Translations under genes and position numbers: made by a program
Notes under the pieces: model-generated
Database searches by the model: none
Told to the model about the DNA's origin: nothing
Seen by the model: the letters and a program-made list of their open reading frames with translations, nothing else
In this document: one piece after another, positions 10,765 through 20,874 of the stretch
Position numbering within the stretch: position 1 is the stretch's first letter
Layout: each line of letters starts with the position of its first letter
From: Lineus longissimus
Lineage: Eukaryota > Nemertea > Pilidiophora > Heteronemertea > Lineidae
Assembly (NCBI RefSeq): GCF_910592395.1
Contig: NC_088324.1
Span: 6,290,953-6,354,952, forward strand
DNA length: 64,000 bases
Reading direction: 5' to 3'

Positions 10765-11186
10765 GTAAGACAGAGACCACGATATAAGAGCATTGTTGTT
10801 CCCAACAAGTTAGTCAGTGATTTGGCTTTTACTTACGAACATAACGTGAAGTCGAAGTACACGCTATATTCGTGACCTAACATGTTTGAACAACTGGCCT
10901 CGGCCTTGAACACCGATGATGGGCCAGACGAACATGTGTTAATGCTGAGAGATGAAATGCTTGTGACCACAGGGGGGGTGGGGGGGGCTGTTCTTAATTA
11001 AAGTCATTATAGTTTAATTATTCGCTGCAAGAAACTGTCGTTAATGGGTTCTAGTACTTGTTTCACAAACGCTTATTAGAAATATTACAAATACTAATGT
11101 TATTATAATATGATTGTTAGCTCTTCTGGATTACAAGCTTGATGGATCTGATCCTGATATACGGTTTGTATATCACAGCACATATA

Positions 11187-12120
11187 CAGTAAGTTTGAAT
11201 TGAATCGGTATTTTCGCAAGTTAGGCCAAACCTTATTAAAGTGTGCGTAATGGGTACAAGAGGGTACGTGTTCAAAGCACACACTACCGCAAGGAATATT
11301 ATGACACGATCAGGAAAGATTGTCCTGTCATAGGATAATGTTTAATTCATGTCATTTGAAAATGACATGAGTAAGCCAGAGTTTGAAGAAAGCATTGATG
11401 CATTCTTATTTGAATGATCACTTAACTTTGAATGGGCCTAGATCAGTAGATGACTGACCAAAACTAAAGCTGACCTGTCCGAAATTACACTTGATTTCCA
11501 ATCATGAAAAATTCAGTACATTCGGTTTTTGAAAATGTCCTTTTCTAAATCAATTCTCATTACTTTTAAGGTACATTCAGATTTCTGACCATAGGAACAG
11601 TGGAACTATAAGGCATCACCTGGATCATTATTCTCAAGGTCATCAAAATCAATCTCATTGTCCTCAGCATCTTCATCTTCGAGAAGGTCATTAGCAATAT
11701 TTCTGTACTCCCCGTTTTCATTCGGGACGAGTCCGGCTACCTGAAAGGCACGTGCTGTGGATTCAGGAGGGACGTCATCCCAAGCTCGGCTATTTGGGGA
11801 CAGGTGCCATCGGCTGCAGTATTTGCATGCTTCCAGTCTTTCCAGCGGCGCTGACGTGAGCTCTAAATGCCCTCATAATGGTCAAGTCCAAAGGTTGACT
11901 CATAGATGTGCACCGCGCGCGAATGTTATCAAGGAGCACACCAGCTTCTACAATAGGAGCACAGAATTCATCAGCCAAGTGAGGTCTAAACTGATCTAAG
12001 AGTAAAAGCCTTGTATTTGGTTCAAATTCAGCAATGAATGGAAAAAAGACTTCATCAAGCCAATGTTGGAGTGTGTCATGATTCTGCAACCCTGTCCGTG
12101 ATGAAGTGACACGGACATTT
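11187..12120 (-). mobile_element. pogo element, left half (U4)
   Basis: It begins at CAGTAAGT after TA and is cut at about 12120, where ACGGACATTT runs into TCGATGATTTCGATGATTTCG of a leader exon. The breakpoint lies within about 30 bases, in element coordinates, of the separate breakpoint in U2 (4470). Confidence 0.8.
11513..12120 (-). pseudogene. pogo transposase, C-terminal half (U4)
   Basis: The minus strand keeps the second catalytic Asp segment (LLLLDQFRPHLADEF), the third (SQPLDLTIMRAFRAHVS) and the acidic tail. About 20 bases are missing near 11795. The first half of the gene is absent, lost at the breakpoint. Confidence 0.75.
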
Positions 12121-12130
12121 TTCGATGATT

Positions 12131-12215
12131 TCGATGATTTCGTGGTCATACTTTATGTGCATATGTGCGCTTACAACACGTATAGGAGATGTGACTGCTG
12201 GCTCTCCCCTGAAAG
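12131..12215 (+). pseudogene. U5 first signal-peptide exon, 5' truncated
   Basis: The remaining leader sequence (ISWSYFMCICALTTRIGDVTAG) keeps most of the hydrophobic core and a phase-1 donor, now G|GTAAAA. The start region was replaced by pogo sequence, with a direct repeat TCGATGATT at the junction. The MISMISW start created by the junction is accidental. The sequence after the donor (CGAAAGCTGAGG) defines family 2. Confidence 0.7.
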
Positions 12216-13009
12216 GTAAAACAGAGACCACGCGAAAGCTGAGGGTTGGTGAGGTGTCCTCATATTGTTCTATTGTTAATCGGACACAAAGGATTATGGA
12301 GCCATGTGTACCATTACGATGTAAGGATATGTTTTTCCATTAAGTTAGTCTGTGGCTAACTTACGGACATAACGCCAACTCAAAGTTCACGCTATCTTCG
12401 TTACGTGACATCGGCTAAGAACACCGATGATGGGGCATACGAACATGTGTTAATGCGTAGAAATGAAATGCTTCATTAAAACACGTTGAGTGCCAGCTAC
12501 AAATTTAGTAGTATTTGTAAGTTCCTTCCGGTGGCCGCCTACGAGTTCATTCGTAGTATCATACCTCTACTCTTCAATCATTAATTTCCCCCAAAGACAC
12601 ATTTTAAAGGTATTCATGCCCAGTTGCCAAGTGTATGGACAATCATAATGACAAATCGCATCTCATGAATACAGATTACTTCAATTAAAAAATCAAGTTA
12701 CATACTGTCACCAGGAAGTCAAGTTGCAAGTTGTCGCCAAGAAGCATGTATGTTCCTGAAAAGTTCTATATCTTCCTGAAACGTTCTATCCTTATGAAAT
12801 TTGAAGGAAAACCATTTTCATAACATCGGTTTCAACAAAATGAGTCAATAAATGCACATTCTCATGCAGTTTTACATCGTGTCACAAAAACATGTTAGGT
12901 ACTCCGGTTCATCCACATTTTGAAAATACAGTACAATTGGAACATGAAACATCTAAAACACTTCCAAATCTACTACTTCGGTGTCTACTATCTCTTCTAT
13001 TCTACCCAA

Positions 13010-15292
13010 TTATGCCAGTCCAATTGTGTGATAGTGCCTGAAACAAACATCACTGCAGAGAGCCAGCTTGTCTGCACATGTTGGACAGAAGTATCTGGTT
13101 TCTTTTCTCACACCCCGTCTTGTGTAAACGCGGAAAGGTTTAGTTGGTCGTTGTTTCTTCTATGATGGTTGAATGGAATTCAAGTAATGGAAGTTGTTCG
13201 CATCTGCCACTGGTTCAGGTTGCCTCTGTATGCGTTACACAACTTTAAGCCCAAGTAAGTGCTTTATGACGGTTTCGCGAAACTTGAGTTGTCGCATTGT
13301 GCTTCCAGTTTCAGCCTTGTACAACATATGGTCATTCGAAATCCAAATCTCAACCAAGTGAAGAGCCATCTTCTTATACCATCTGATAGTTTTGCGTAGT
13401 GCTGAGTAAATACGACAGCATTTGATCAGATCGATCGATACCGGACATACCAAGATTGCGAACGCGCACAATATTGGGTTTTTGCGATGCCTTGTTATTC
13501 CGGTTGCGGACCTCCACCATCTCATCGCGGTGCACATTGCTTATTGTCAACATTTCCCGTTTATCCTTCCACTTGCAAAAAACGACTGACTCAGACCGTG
13601 CCCATGTCATTTCACCTTTCCTCAGCGTTTTGTTGGTCACATCCTGAGGGTTCTCCTTCCGATCACTACGGAGGGTTCCACTGCTGTACGTCGAACGAGT
13701 GGCTAGTTTCTTAGCGAGGGACACTGAATTGTAAAAATTGCCAGTGAAGACAGTGTGGACTTTGTCTGAGAAGTCATCACCAAGAAGATACAGGACTATT
13801 GCTACAGTTTGACCAAGATTGTGGGGATCTGGGTGCCCTTCTCCAGTGTAAAGACTAAGCCTGAGTGCAATCCCGTCGGACTCGCAGAGCTCGTACAGCT
13901 TCATCCCGTATTTGTGCTTTTTGTTCTTGATGTATACTGTCTGGATAATAACCTTTCCCGCAAAAGAACCATAGATTCAGCGATACTTAGATCCCTCCCA
14001 GGATAGTAGATTTCATCCATCACCGTGTTCATATGGTTAGAAAAGGGGAGGATCTTTTACTGGCGATCATTGTGTTTTGACCGACTACGTTATCAGCAAA
14101 GTGCCAGAATCATAGAAGCCACTGGGAACGATTCCGACTCATGACTTTGCTGAACATATGGCAATGGTAGAGGGGGTCCTTACTCCAGTAGATCGCTATA
14201 TTTGGTTGTGTGTTAGGACCCATCTGAACAAGAAGGCCGAGAAAGGCCCTCATTTCTGACGCATCTGTGTCTTTCCACACCGCAAGACGAGATTTCCTAC
14301 GTAGCGGACCATTTGCAGCATTTTGAGCAGCTGCGTATCTATTAGTCTCAGTAACCATGAGATCAATAACTTCCTGGGTAGAGAACAGGTCAAAGAAATC
14401 AGTTGGCTCATGAAATACCATCAGAAGTTTCATACCAGGTATTTCTTTGAAAGGATATACAGGTGGATCTTGATGGGTGTTTGTCCACTGATGAACGGTT
14501 GGTGCAGCAGCTTGGGCCTATAATGAAATAATGAAATTTTACCCTGGGTAAAACAACTATTTCTCTGAATTTCACTGATATACAAGTGTCGTTTTATCTG
14601 TCATCGACATACCTGGGATGCCACGATTCGGGGTTGGTGTACTGCAGGCTGTCGCTGAACTGGAGCTGCTCTGTGAGCCTTATGAAATAAAAAAATGCTA
14701 GCCCGGATAAAACAATTTTATCTCTAAATACACTGATATACCAGATTCATGTTCTCTGCATTGGCATACCTGGGATGCAATTTCTTTGGTTGCTTGAGGT
14801 TGCTGCTGGATTGAAACAGCTGCTTGATAAGCTTGAGACTGTATTGAAATGATAAAATTCCAGCCTGGGTAAAACGACTTGATATCTGAACTATCTGATA
14901 AGTTTCGTTTTATCTGCTATTGACATACCTGTCGTTGGGGTAGGCCTACTGCAAACTGCTGATGGTTTGAACCTCCTCTACCACGGTCTTTGCCACCACG
15001 ATTGCGTACACCATGCCCTTGCACAAGAATTAGTGGAGGGGTAACGGTTCTGGCCTGATTTTGGCCCCGACCCCCTCTTGTGCGTGGATCCCTAGGCATC
15101 AGATGCCTCTTCTGATCAGATGCATCGTCTGGTGTAGCGGGGGTCGTCTGTTGCAGCTGGGTGCTCGTAGCTTGCAACATTACTGGTGTTCATATCAGAA
15201 GGATCGTTATCAGGAGGATCAGTATGGATCAGGGATTCGTCTGCACTAGTAACAGATGCAGAATCTACCTCCATATCAGATTCTTCGTGCAT
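13010..15292 (-). pseudogene. piggyBac transposase, multi-exon, inactivated (U5)
   Basis: Exons on the minus strand: acidic N-terminus (MHEESDMEVDSAS) and an RGG-rich stretch ending at donor 14929; a 69-base exon 14838-14770; a 66-base exon 14678-14613; and a main exon from 14517. Introns are 90-95 bases with GTATGT or GTATGC donors, all phase 0. The main exon holds the piggyBac N-terminal region (FFDLFSTQEVIDLMV) and the DDE core with KLYELCESDGIALRLSLYTG and GMSGIDRSDQML, where the third catalytic Asp is kept. It ends in a Cys-rich tail (CPTCADKLALCSDVCF) and a stop at 13010. Inactivating changes are a nonsense TGA at 14110-14112, Gly for the second catalytic Asp (FTGNFYNS where the family has DNFY), and a frameshift near 13400. 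The U6 copy has the same nonsense codon and Gly. Confidence 0.85.
14517..14929 (-). repeat. Triplicated exon-intron modules inside piggyBac (U5)
   Basis: Three successive introns (14928-14839, 14769-14679, 14612-14518) are recognisably similar: each begins GTATG, then CAGATAAAACGA-like, a TATCAG segment, GTTTTACCCAGG-like, and TTTCAT before the AG. The exons between them are Gln/Ala-rich; two end in IASQ or VASQ, and the following main exon begins AQAAAPTVHQW. This is an exon-plus-intron tandem amplification. Confidence 0.75.
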
Positions 15293-15464
15293 AAACTGAT
15301 CAGCAACTTGACTTGCTGTCAGTGCCAGATGACCACGCCAAAGGAAAATTACAGAAGTACGACGTGGTGGAACATGGGAGCAGTTGACGTAGTAGCACAC
15401 AGAAAAGGCGGCAATTTCGAATTTACCATTGTTTATTTGAAGATCAGACTGTAGATATTCCCAA

Positions 15465-15647
15465 GTGCCAAGGTACAACTCGTTGTCTGGCAATGGCGGG
15501 CAACTTCCTTCCAGGTGGCCAGGCTATGAGTCGTATCATGGCCTCCTCGATGGAAGTTCCTTCCAGGAAGCCAGGCTATGGGTCGTATCATGGCCTCCTG
15601 GATGGAAGTTCCCCGCCATTGCCAACCCAAGAGTCGTACCTTGGCAC
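15465..15647. repeat. Subterminal palindrome with internal tandem repeat, piggyBac (U5)
   Basis: Arms of about 44 bases (GTGCCAAGGTAC at 15465; its complement ending 15647) flank two 46-49-base direct repeats containing CCAGGCTATG. The region is just upstream of the transposase start, so it could form a large cruciform near the promoter end. Confidence 0.75.
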
Positions 15648-15839
15648 ATGGGGGAAATGTTCTTCAGTGGTGGCAACTCCGAGAATTATATCTTGCTTTA
15701 TTTGTCATTCAATTAGGTTTAGGAACCTCGTTCCCACCTATTTGGAGTCTCTACGGACTAATGCATGGACTGTACTAAAAGTCACACATTGGCACCTGGG
15801 ATCAGAAATCAAATATTGGCCTGGCACTCAACGTGTTAA

Positions 15840-16390
15840 TTGGTGTGACCACAGGGGGGACAGGGAAAAGGGAAAGACTTACCAGTTAACCTTAAAATTT
15901 TATTAGAATTAAAGCTATAATAGTTTGCGCATTCACTGCAAGAAACTATCGTTTATGGGTTGTAGTACCAGTTCCACAATAGCTTATTAGAACAACATGA
16001 TTGTCAGCTCTTCTTGACTACAAGCTTGATGGATCTGATCCTGATATACGGGTTGTATATCACAGCAAGATAAAGAGTTACAGCAGGCTTCAGGCCACAC
16101 CGGGTCACTTTAGCCCAATAGTAATAGTAGGCATAGCGAAGTTCAACTGAAGGTGATTAAAACATGACAAATCACAATGCATATTCTATCACGTGACTCA
16201 CCACACCGTACATGTACCAACACGACCTAGTGTGCACCGATGTCAAAGCCTTCGCGTCAAGAGGAGGAGGCTGTTCGGTTTGACAGGAAAATTAGCACGT
16301 CGTCGTATTGTTTGGAAGCCATATACATTGATCAAAATATCATTTCTTGATTTCCATCCCGTGTCATCAATGGCAAACTTAATTTTCACT
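15840..16390 (+). other. Duplicated 3' part of intron 1 (U5)
   Basis: This segment is homologous to 16690-17260, the 3' portion of the SP-LamG intron, including the segment around CACCGATGTCAA and GCACGTCGTCGTATT. At 16389 the homology ends in TTTTCAC and is followed by the leader ATGGTGG instead of the LamG acceptor. No promoter like that of U1 precedes it. Confidence 0.7.
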
Positions 16391-16487
16391 ATGGTGGCAT
16401 CAGTGATGATTTCGTTGTCATACTTTATGTGCATATGTGCGCTTATAACACTTATAGGAGGTGTGACTGCTAGCTCTCCCCCGAAAG
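16391..16487 (+). CDS. U5 second signal-peptide exon
   Basis: This 32-residue leader reads MVASVMISLSYFMCIC, then ALITLIGGVTA, with the phase-1 donor G|GTGAGA. It is one codon shorter than family 1 leaders (TLIGG against TLNIGG). It lies only about 790 bases upstream of the U5 LamG exon and is the nearest leader to it. An upstream in-frame ATG at 16370 would give MANLIFT before MVAS. There is no ATTGG/TATA promoter in front; the preceding sequence is duplicated intron. Transcription would have to start at the truncated first leader or at an unrecognised promoter. Confidence 0.65.
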
Positions 16488-17273
16488 GTGAGACAGAGAC
16501 CACTCGAAAGCTGAGGGTTGGTGAGGTGTCCTCATATTGTTCTCTTGATGATAGTTAAATTGGCTAACTGACGGACATAACGTCAAGTCGAAATACACGC
16601 TATATTCGTGACCTTACATGGTTGAACAACTTGCCTCGGCCTAGAACACCGATGATGGGCGAGACGAACATGTGTTAATGCTGAGAGATGAAATGCTTTA
16701 TTAATTGGTGTAACCACAGGGGGGACAGGGAAAAGGGAAACGAGTAATCAGTTTACCTTAAAACGTTCTTGAAATAAAAGTCATTATCTGTATAGTTTAT
16801 GCATTTGCTGCAAGAAACTATCGTTTATGGGTTGTAGTACTAGTATCACAGTCGCTTATTAGAAATACTAATGTTATAATAACACGATTGTCAGCTCTTC
16901 TGGATTGCAAGCTTGATGGATCTGATCCTGATATACGGTTTGTATAACCACAGCACAATATACAGTTACTAGCTTCAGGCCGCTTCGGGCCACTTACGCC
17001 AAATGGTAGTAGTAGGCAGAGAGAAGTTCCATTGAAGGTGATAAAAAGAAGACGAATCACAATGAATGGACTATCACGTGACTCACCACACGGTGCATGT
17101 ACCAACACGACGTAGTGTGCACCGATGTCAAGAGGAGGCAGTTCGGTTGACAGGAAAATTAGCACGTCGTCGTATTATTTGGAAGCCATTGACATTTATC
17201 AAACTATCGTTTCTTGTTTTCCATCCGGTATCAATTGCAAACTTAATTTTCACCATAATCATTTTCTTCGTAG

Positions 17274-17845
17274 CCTGATTGGAAATGCGAGATATGTTGA
17301 ATCTCTAGTTTTTGGAAAGGTGCTTCAGTTTAATGATAAGAACGCATCTGCAATTTTACCCCATATAAATTTATTTGAATTGAAAGATATGACTATTATG
17401 TTTTATATAAGATCTGATCTGATCAAGTCTCCAAAAAATCATTTGATGGGTTTCTATAATAAAAGAAGAAAGATTGACATAGGATATAACGAATGTAAAG
17501 AAGTGTTGATTATTGTTTGGCAAATTAATCAAAATAAAGGTGATCATCAGAACATTGCAGACGCTTCTTATTTTTCTCTCGGCTATTATTCCATTCTCAG
17601 TCGTATAAGTTGGCAGCATTTTGCTGTTACGATTACCAAGTATAAGGATAATAGTCAGCCTCACGTGAAACTTTATAGAAACGGCAACCTCTTAAGAAGA
17701 TCAGGTGATAGGCGAAATCAAGCACCGCACTTGGGTGGAACGTTTTCAATTTTGGGTAACTCCATTTCAGTGAGTCAATTGTCGAATTTGAGATTTTACC
17801 CTTCTGTCATGACAAAACATGATATTTTGAGATACCAAAAAAGAG
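17274..17845 (+). CDS. U5 LamG exon (family 2)
   Basis: This exon holds 190 codons of the same LamG/ConA-like domain, clearly diverged from family 1. Conserved segments are GNARYVESLVFGKVLQFND, SWQHFAVTIT, VKLYRNGNLL and NLRFYP. It lacks the Cys before WQHF present in family 1 (RKCW becomes RISW). Acceptor TTCTTCGTAG (to 17273) and donor GAG|GTAGGT (17845), phase 1, are as in family 1. The frame is open through the whole exon. Synonymous differences in GNAKYVES against GNARYVES between families support coding upstream of the ATG-less region. It differs from the U6 copy by five substitutions, all amino-acid changing. Confidence 0.8.
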
Positions 17846-18204
17846 GTAGGTTTGTCAACTACTAGCTTGCTGGGTAACCTTGGAATCGAATAGGGAGCCT
17901 TACCACATGACATGAACTGACAGCATTAGCTCTAGATTAGTCAGGGTACTAAAGGCTAATAAATTATTTCTTAGAACATGGAAATGTCGGATGAAGTTTT
18001 TTTCTTCGCTGTTTTCTATAGTCTGGGGAGTGTTCATCAAGATCCAAGGGGGTGCCCGATGATAGCATTTTTCAAAATATGCAAATTAAGCCCGCCATAA
18101 CTGAAATTCCATTCATTTGTTATAACTCGATAAACATGCATCATAACAAAACAAAATTACACCAAGGTTATTTTCAATTGTAAATAAGTGTAAAAATAGA
18201 GTAT

Positions 18205-18540
18205 AGTTCCAAGGTTATCATGATCTGGCTAGCAGATAAACCCATAGCTGGTGATTGTATGCATTCAATAAGACTGGGATATGCAAATTGGATGCGGCCA
18301 TTAATACAGAGGTTATCATGGTTTATCATTCAAACCAGGCCATTGCTGATGCGATTGTACGCGCTGCATAACATTGAAATATGCAAATTAGATGCTGCCA
18401 TCACGAAAGTCCATTTTCCGGTGATATCTCGTTAGCTATCTAGTATGATATCATCAAAGAAGTGTCATGATCTAGGCTATCATGTTCTATCATTCAGCTA
18501 ATATCATAGCTATTGTGTTTTTAGTGATATGCTAGGGGTT
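18205..18540 (+). repeat. Degenerate tandem repeat, GGTTATCATG modules (U5)
   Basis: Three imperfect modules start near 18213, 18311 and 18474 with GGTTATCATGATCT-, GGTTATCATGGTTT- and GGCTATCATGTTCT-like sequence, and share ATATGCAAATT. The U6 copy keeps an extra 80 bases at about 28491-28565. Confidence 0.55.
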
Positions 18541-18829
18541 ATTATAGTTTTTTTAATGATGAATCTAGAAGGGTATTCAGTCCCAAGCATCCTATCGGGT
18601 AACATGCACAGTGCATTCTGAGACATGATAGGCCACTCATGATCACTTGCACCAGTTTGAATTGTGAGCGCTTTTGCTTTTGCATCCACATCGGATCATA
18701 TATAGTATGTATTCTAGGGGTTTGACACCATCTGGAATGATGGCTGCATTGTGTCAGTGACTTTTTTCTATGTACTTCCATCTGAAGTTCTCAGGGTTTA
18801 TTACTAGCAAAAGATGGCGTTAATCTAAA

Positions 18830-19098
18830 GGACCATTGGCATTATTAAGGGCAATTATACCAAACTGTCGGCTACCCAGTCACCTCCTATTTTACAGTTT
18901 CCAGCAACAAATTGCACACAAAAAAGGAAAAATTCAAACTCTGACTGAGTTATCGCGCTTTTCCTATGTTGACTCGGATTTGCCGCGAGTTAGCTTTCCT
19001 TGCATGGACTCTTTCAATGTGGAACGATGCACTAGTAAAGAGTTTCCTGGAGCTAGGATCTACCCATTGACGTCATATTGCTGATATCGATTTTTTCC
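18830..19098 (+). repeat. 270-base dispersed element, orientation B (U5)
   Basis: The + strand here matches the minus strand of 8700-8971. Shared peptide words are KKGKIQ, VDSDL and ERCTSK or DRCTSK. The frame is open from 18836 to 19084. Confidence 0.6.
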
Positions 19099-19961
19099 GA
19101 ACTCACGCTGATGGCGCTTGATTACCTAGCTACTGCGACCATCAATGGAAATGTCGTTGCGTCTTAATAGCGGGGTGATGTGAACTTGGATCTCGGCGTG
19201 CACTCACGTGGCGGGATAGTCTTTCGCGACAGGACTTGCGCGTACTGAAAATAACGAATAACGCGTTCTTCTACTATCTTAGAGCTGAAACAAAATTGGA
19301 AAAGCATCAAACACGTTCAGAAAAATAGTTTACTGATGAACCAGAAAAACAAACATACTGCACTTAAAAGCCGACTTTTATTTTAAGAGTCTGGATTGCT
19401 TGATAGTGAGCGACTTCACAGTTTTTTTGCAAATGCTTTACTTGTAGATGGACTAAAGAGCACGGTGTGGCAATATGCTCATTGCCATGTTCTCTTCCCC
19501 ATAACTACTTAGAGCCTGATTACTGACATGGTCTTTGAATCCTTCACCGTGTCAGGCAGACATAAAAGTAGTATGCTGTAGCTTGGTCCTTGATGTAATT
19601 AAAGTTAAGGTTCTACACGGCCATTGGTGATTTGACAACGAAATATTTTCCTACTCCAATACAACACTCCACTGTGACCACAACCGGAAAGGTATGCCTA
19701 GGAAGCAGCTGCCCTGTGATGTTGAGATGCTTTCCTACTGTTTGCTGTTTATCTACACTGCCCATCCTTTACTTTGGGATTCCATCTTCAACGGTGCCGT
19801 AGTCAGATCGCTTTCCTCAACGTAATCTTCGCCCGGAAGGCCTTTGGGCTTATCTAAAAGCTAGACCATGATAAGGTGGGAATTAGCACTTATTCGATGA
19901 CAATGGTCCACATATTTTCTGAAATATTGCCAAAAACCGAATTTTGTTTACGAAGTGGCTA

Positions 19962-20230
19962 TGTACACAGCTGACTGCTGTGTACGCAGGAACACGTTGG
20001 TTGCATGCACAGCAGAGGCGAATTAACATAACCGCGTCATCAATGACGTCAGCTGGAGAAAAAAGGCGGTGGCGGTGGCGGTGGAAGAATTCCCCGCTTC
20101 CCTTCAAGTTGGGGCCAAATTCTCATCCTTTCCCGCCTTCCAAACATGCTGCGTATGCAACAATAATTGTTCGGCTGCATACACAGCATGCTGTGTACAT
20201 ATCCTCTTCCTTTTGATAATGGCCGCTCTC
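19962..20230. repeat. Palindrome cluster with TGACGTCA and GGCGGT repeat (U5)
   Basis: It contains a perfect hairpin GTACACAGC-TGACT-GCTGTGTAC (about 19963-19985), TGACGTCA (about 20043), a (GGCGGT)n run near 20067-20083, and an inverted repeat with ATGCTGCGTATGCA and TGCATACACAGCAT arms (20149-20195). The core ACACAGCATGCTGTGT recurs in U6. Confidence 0.55.
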
Positions 20231-20671
20231 ATTTGCATAATTTGCATGAATTGCAAAAGTTCAACACATTTAAATGAACAACAACGGGCTTAGAATGTGC
20301 AAGGGATATCAGCGGGTAACCTCTGGAATCTTGATGAGCATCGCAGACTATTTGAAAACAGCAAAAAGTAAAAGCTTCCATCATTTCCGCGTCCGACCCC
20401 TTGCTCCCGGACTGTCAGTTCAGTTGGATCGATGTTAACATCAGACGACTGTAATTCACTCTCTAGGTTAAAGTCGGAGTGAGAATCGAAAATGATTCTT
20501 AGCTTCTGTAATAACTGAGCATCAATAGAGAGTGAAACTAACGGTATCAAATTTTGAAAAAGCCATCATCAGTGGACATGGTTTGACCAAATTCATAGGT
20601 CAGGAAAAATCTGATATTTTCTGTAATACTGGGTCAAGGAAGTTTTGTTAATGCTTCCAACTCTTCCGTAG

Positions 20672-20874
20672 CATTCTTGTTCAGAAAACAAGTAACAGTG
20701 CACGCAGCTTTACTAGAACTAGAAGTTGTAGGCCATATTCGATCTAAGCGTGATTGTACCAGAGAATGCTTGAGACAATTCATGGCCAGTGAGGCAGACA
20801 AGTGTCTCGGGTTCCTTTACGACGTCAAAGGGACGTGGGTTTTACAAAGTGGGTTTTACAAAGTATTTGCGTGA
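20672..20874 (+). pseudogene. U5 PAN/apple exon, probably broken
   Basis: This family 2 PAN exon reads FLFRKQVTVHAALLELEVV and keeps DCTREC and DKCLGFLYDV. A small rearrangement (GTGGGTTTTACAAAGT duplicated around 20833-20866) then removes the fourth conserved Cys and changes the tail to a stop at 20874. The acceptor TCTTCCGTAG with phase 1 is intact. Without the last Cys the apple-type disulphide pair could not form, so I treat it as broken, though a truncated product is possible. Confidence 0.6.

Larger units (their letters stand above)
12476..15839 (-). mobile_element. piggyBac element (U5)
   Basis: The element is bounded by TTAA (12476-12479 and 15836-15839) and inverted ends CACGTTGAGTGCC (12482-12494; reverse complement at 15823-15835). 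The paralogous empty site, a single TTAA followed by TTGGTGTAACCACAGG, is present at about 16691 and 26881. The left end carries two extra A bases. The element lies within the SP-LamG intron and its transposase runs on the minus strand. Confidence 0.9.
17846..20671 (+). other. U5 LamG-PAN intron
   Basis: This 2.8-kb intron holds degenerate direct repeats with GGTTATCATG (18200-18540), the inverted 270-base element (18830-19098), an AT-rich stretch without recognisable content (19100-19880), and a GC-richer palindrome-bearing stretch (19950-20230). The final part (20410-20671) matches the spacer after LamG in family 1. Confidence 0.55.

Noticed and set aside
13456-14523. Plus-strand open frames inside piggyBac
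   Set aside because: They are shadows of the minus-strand transposase exons.
16193-16390. N-terminal extension MTHHTVHVPTRP before the U5 second leader
   Set aside because: This sequence is duplicated intron; the same stretch before the LamG acceptor (17066-17270) is non-coding.
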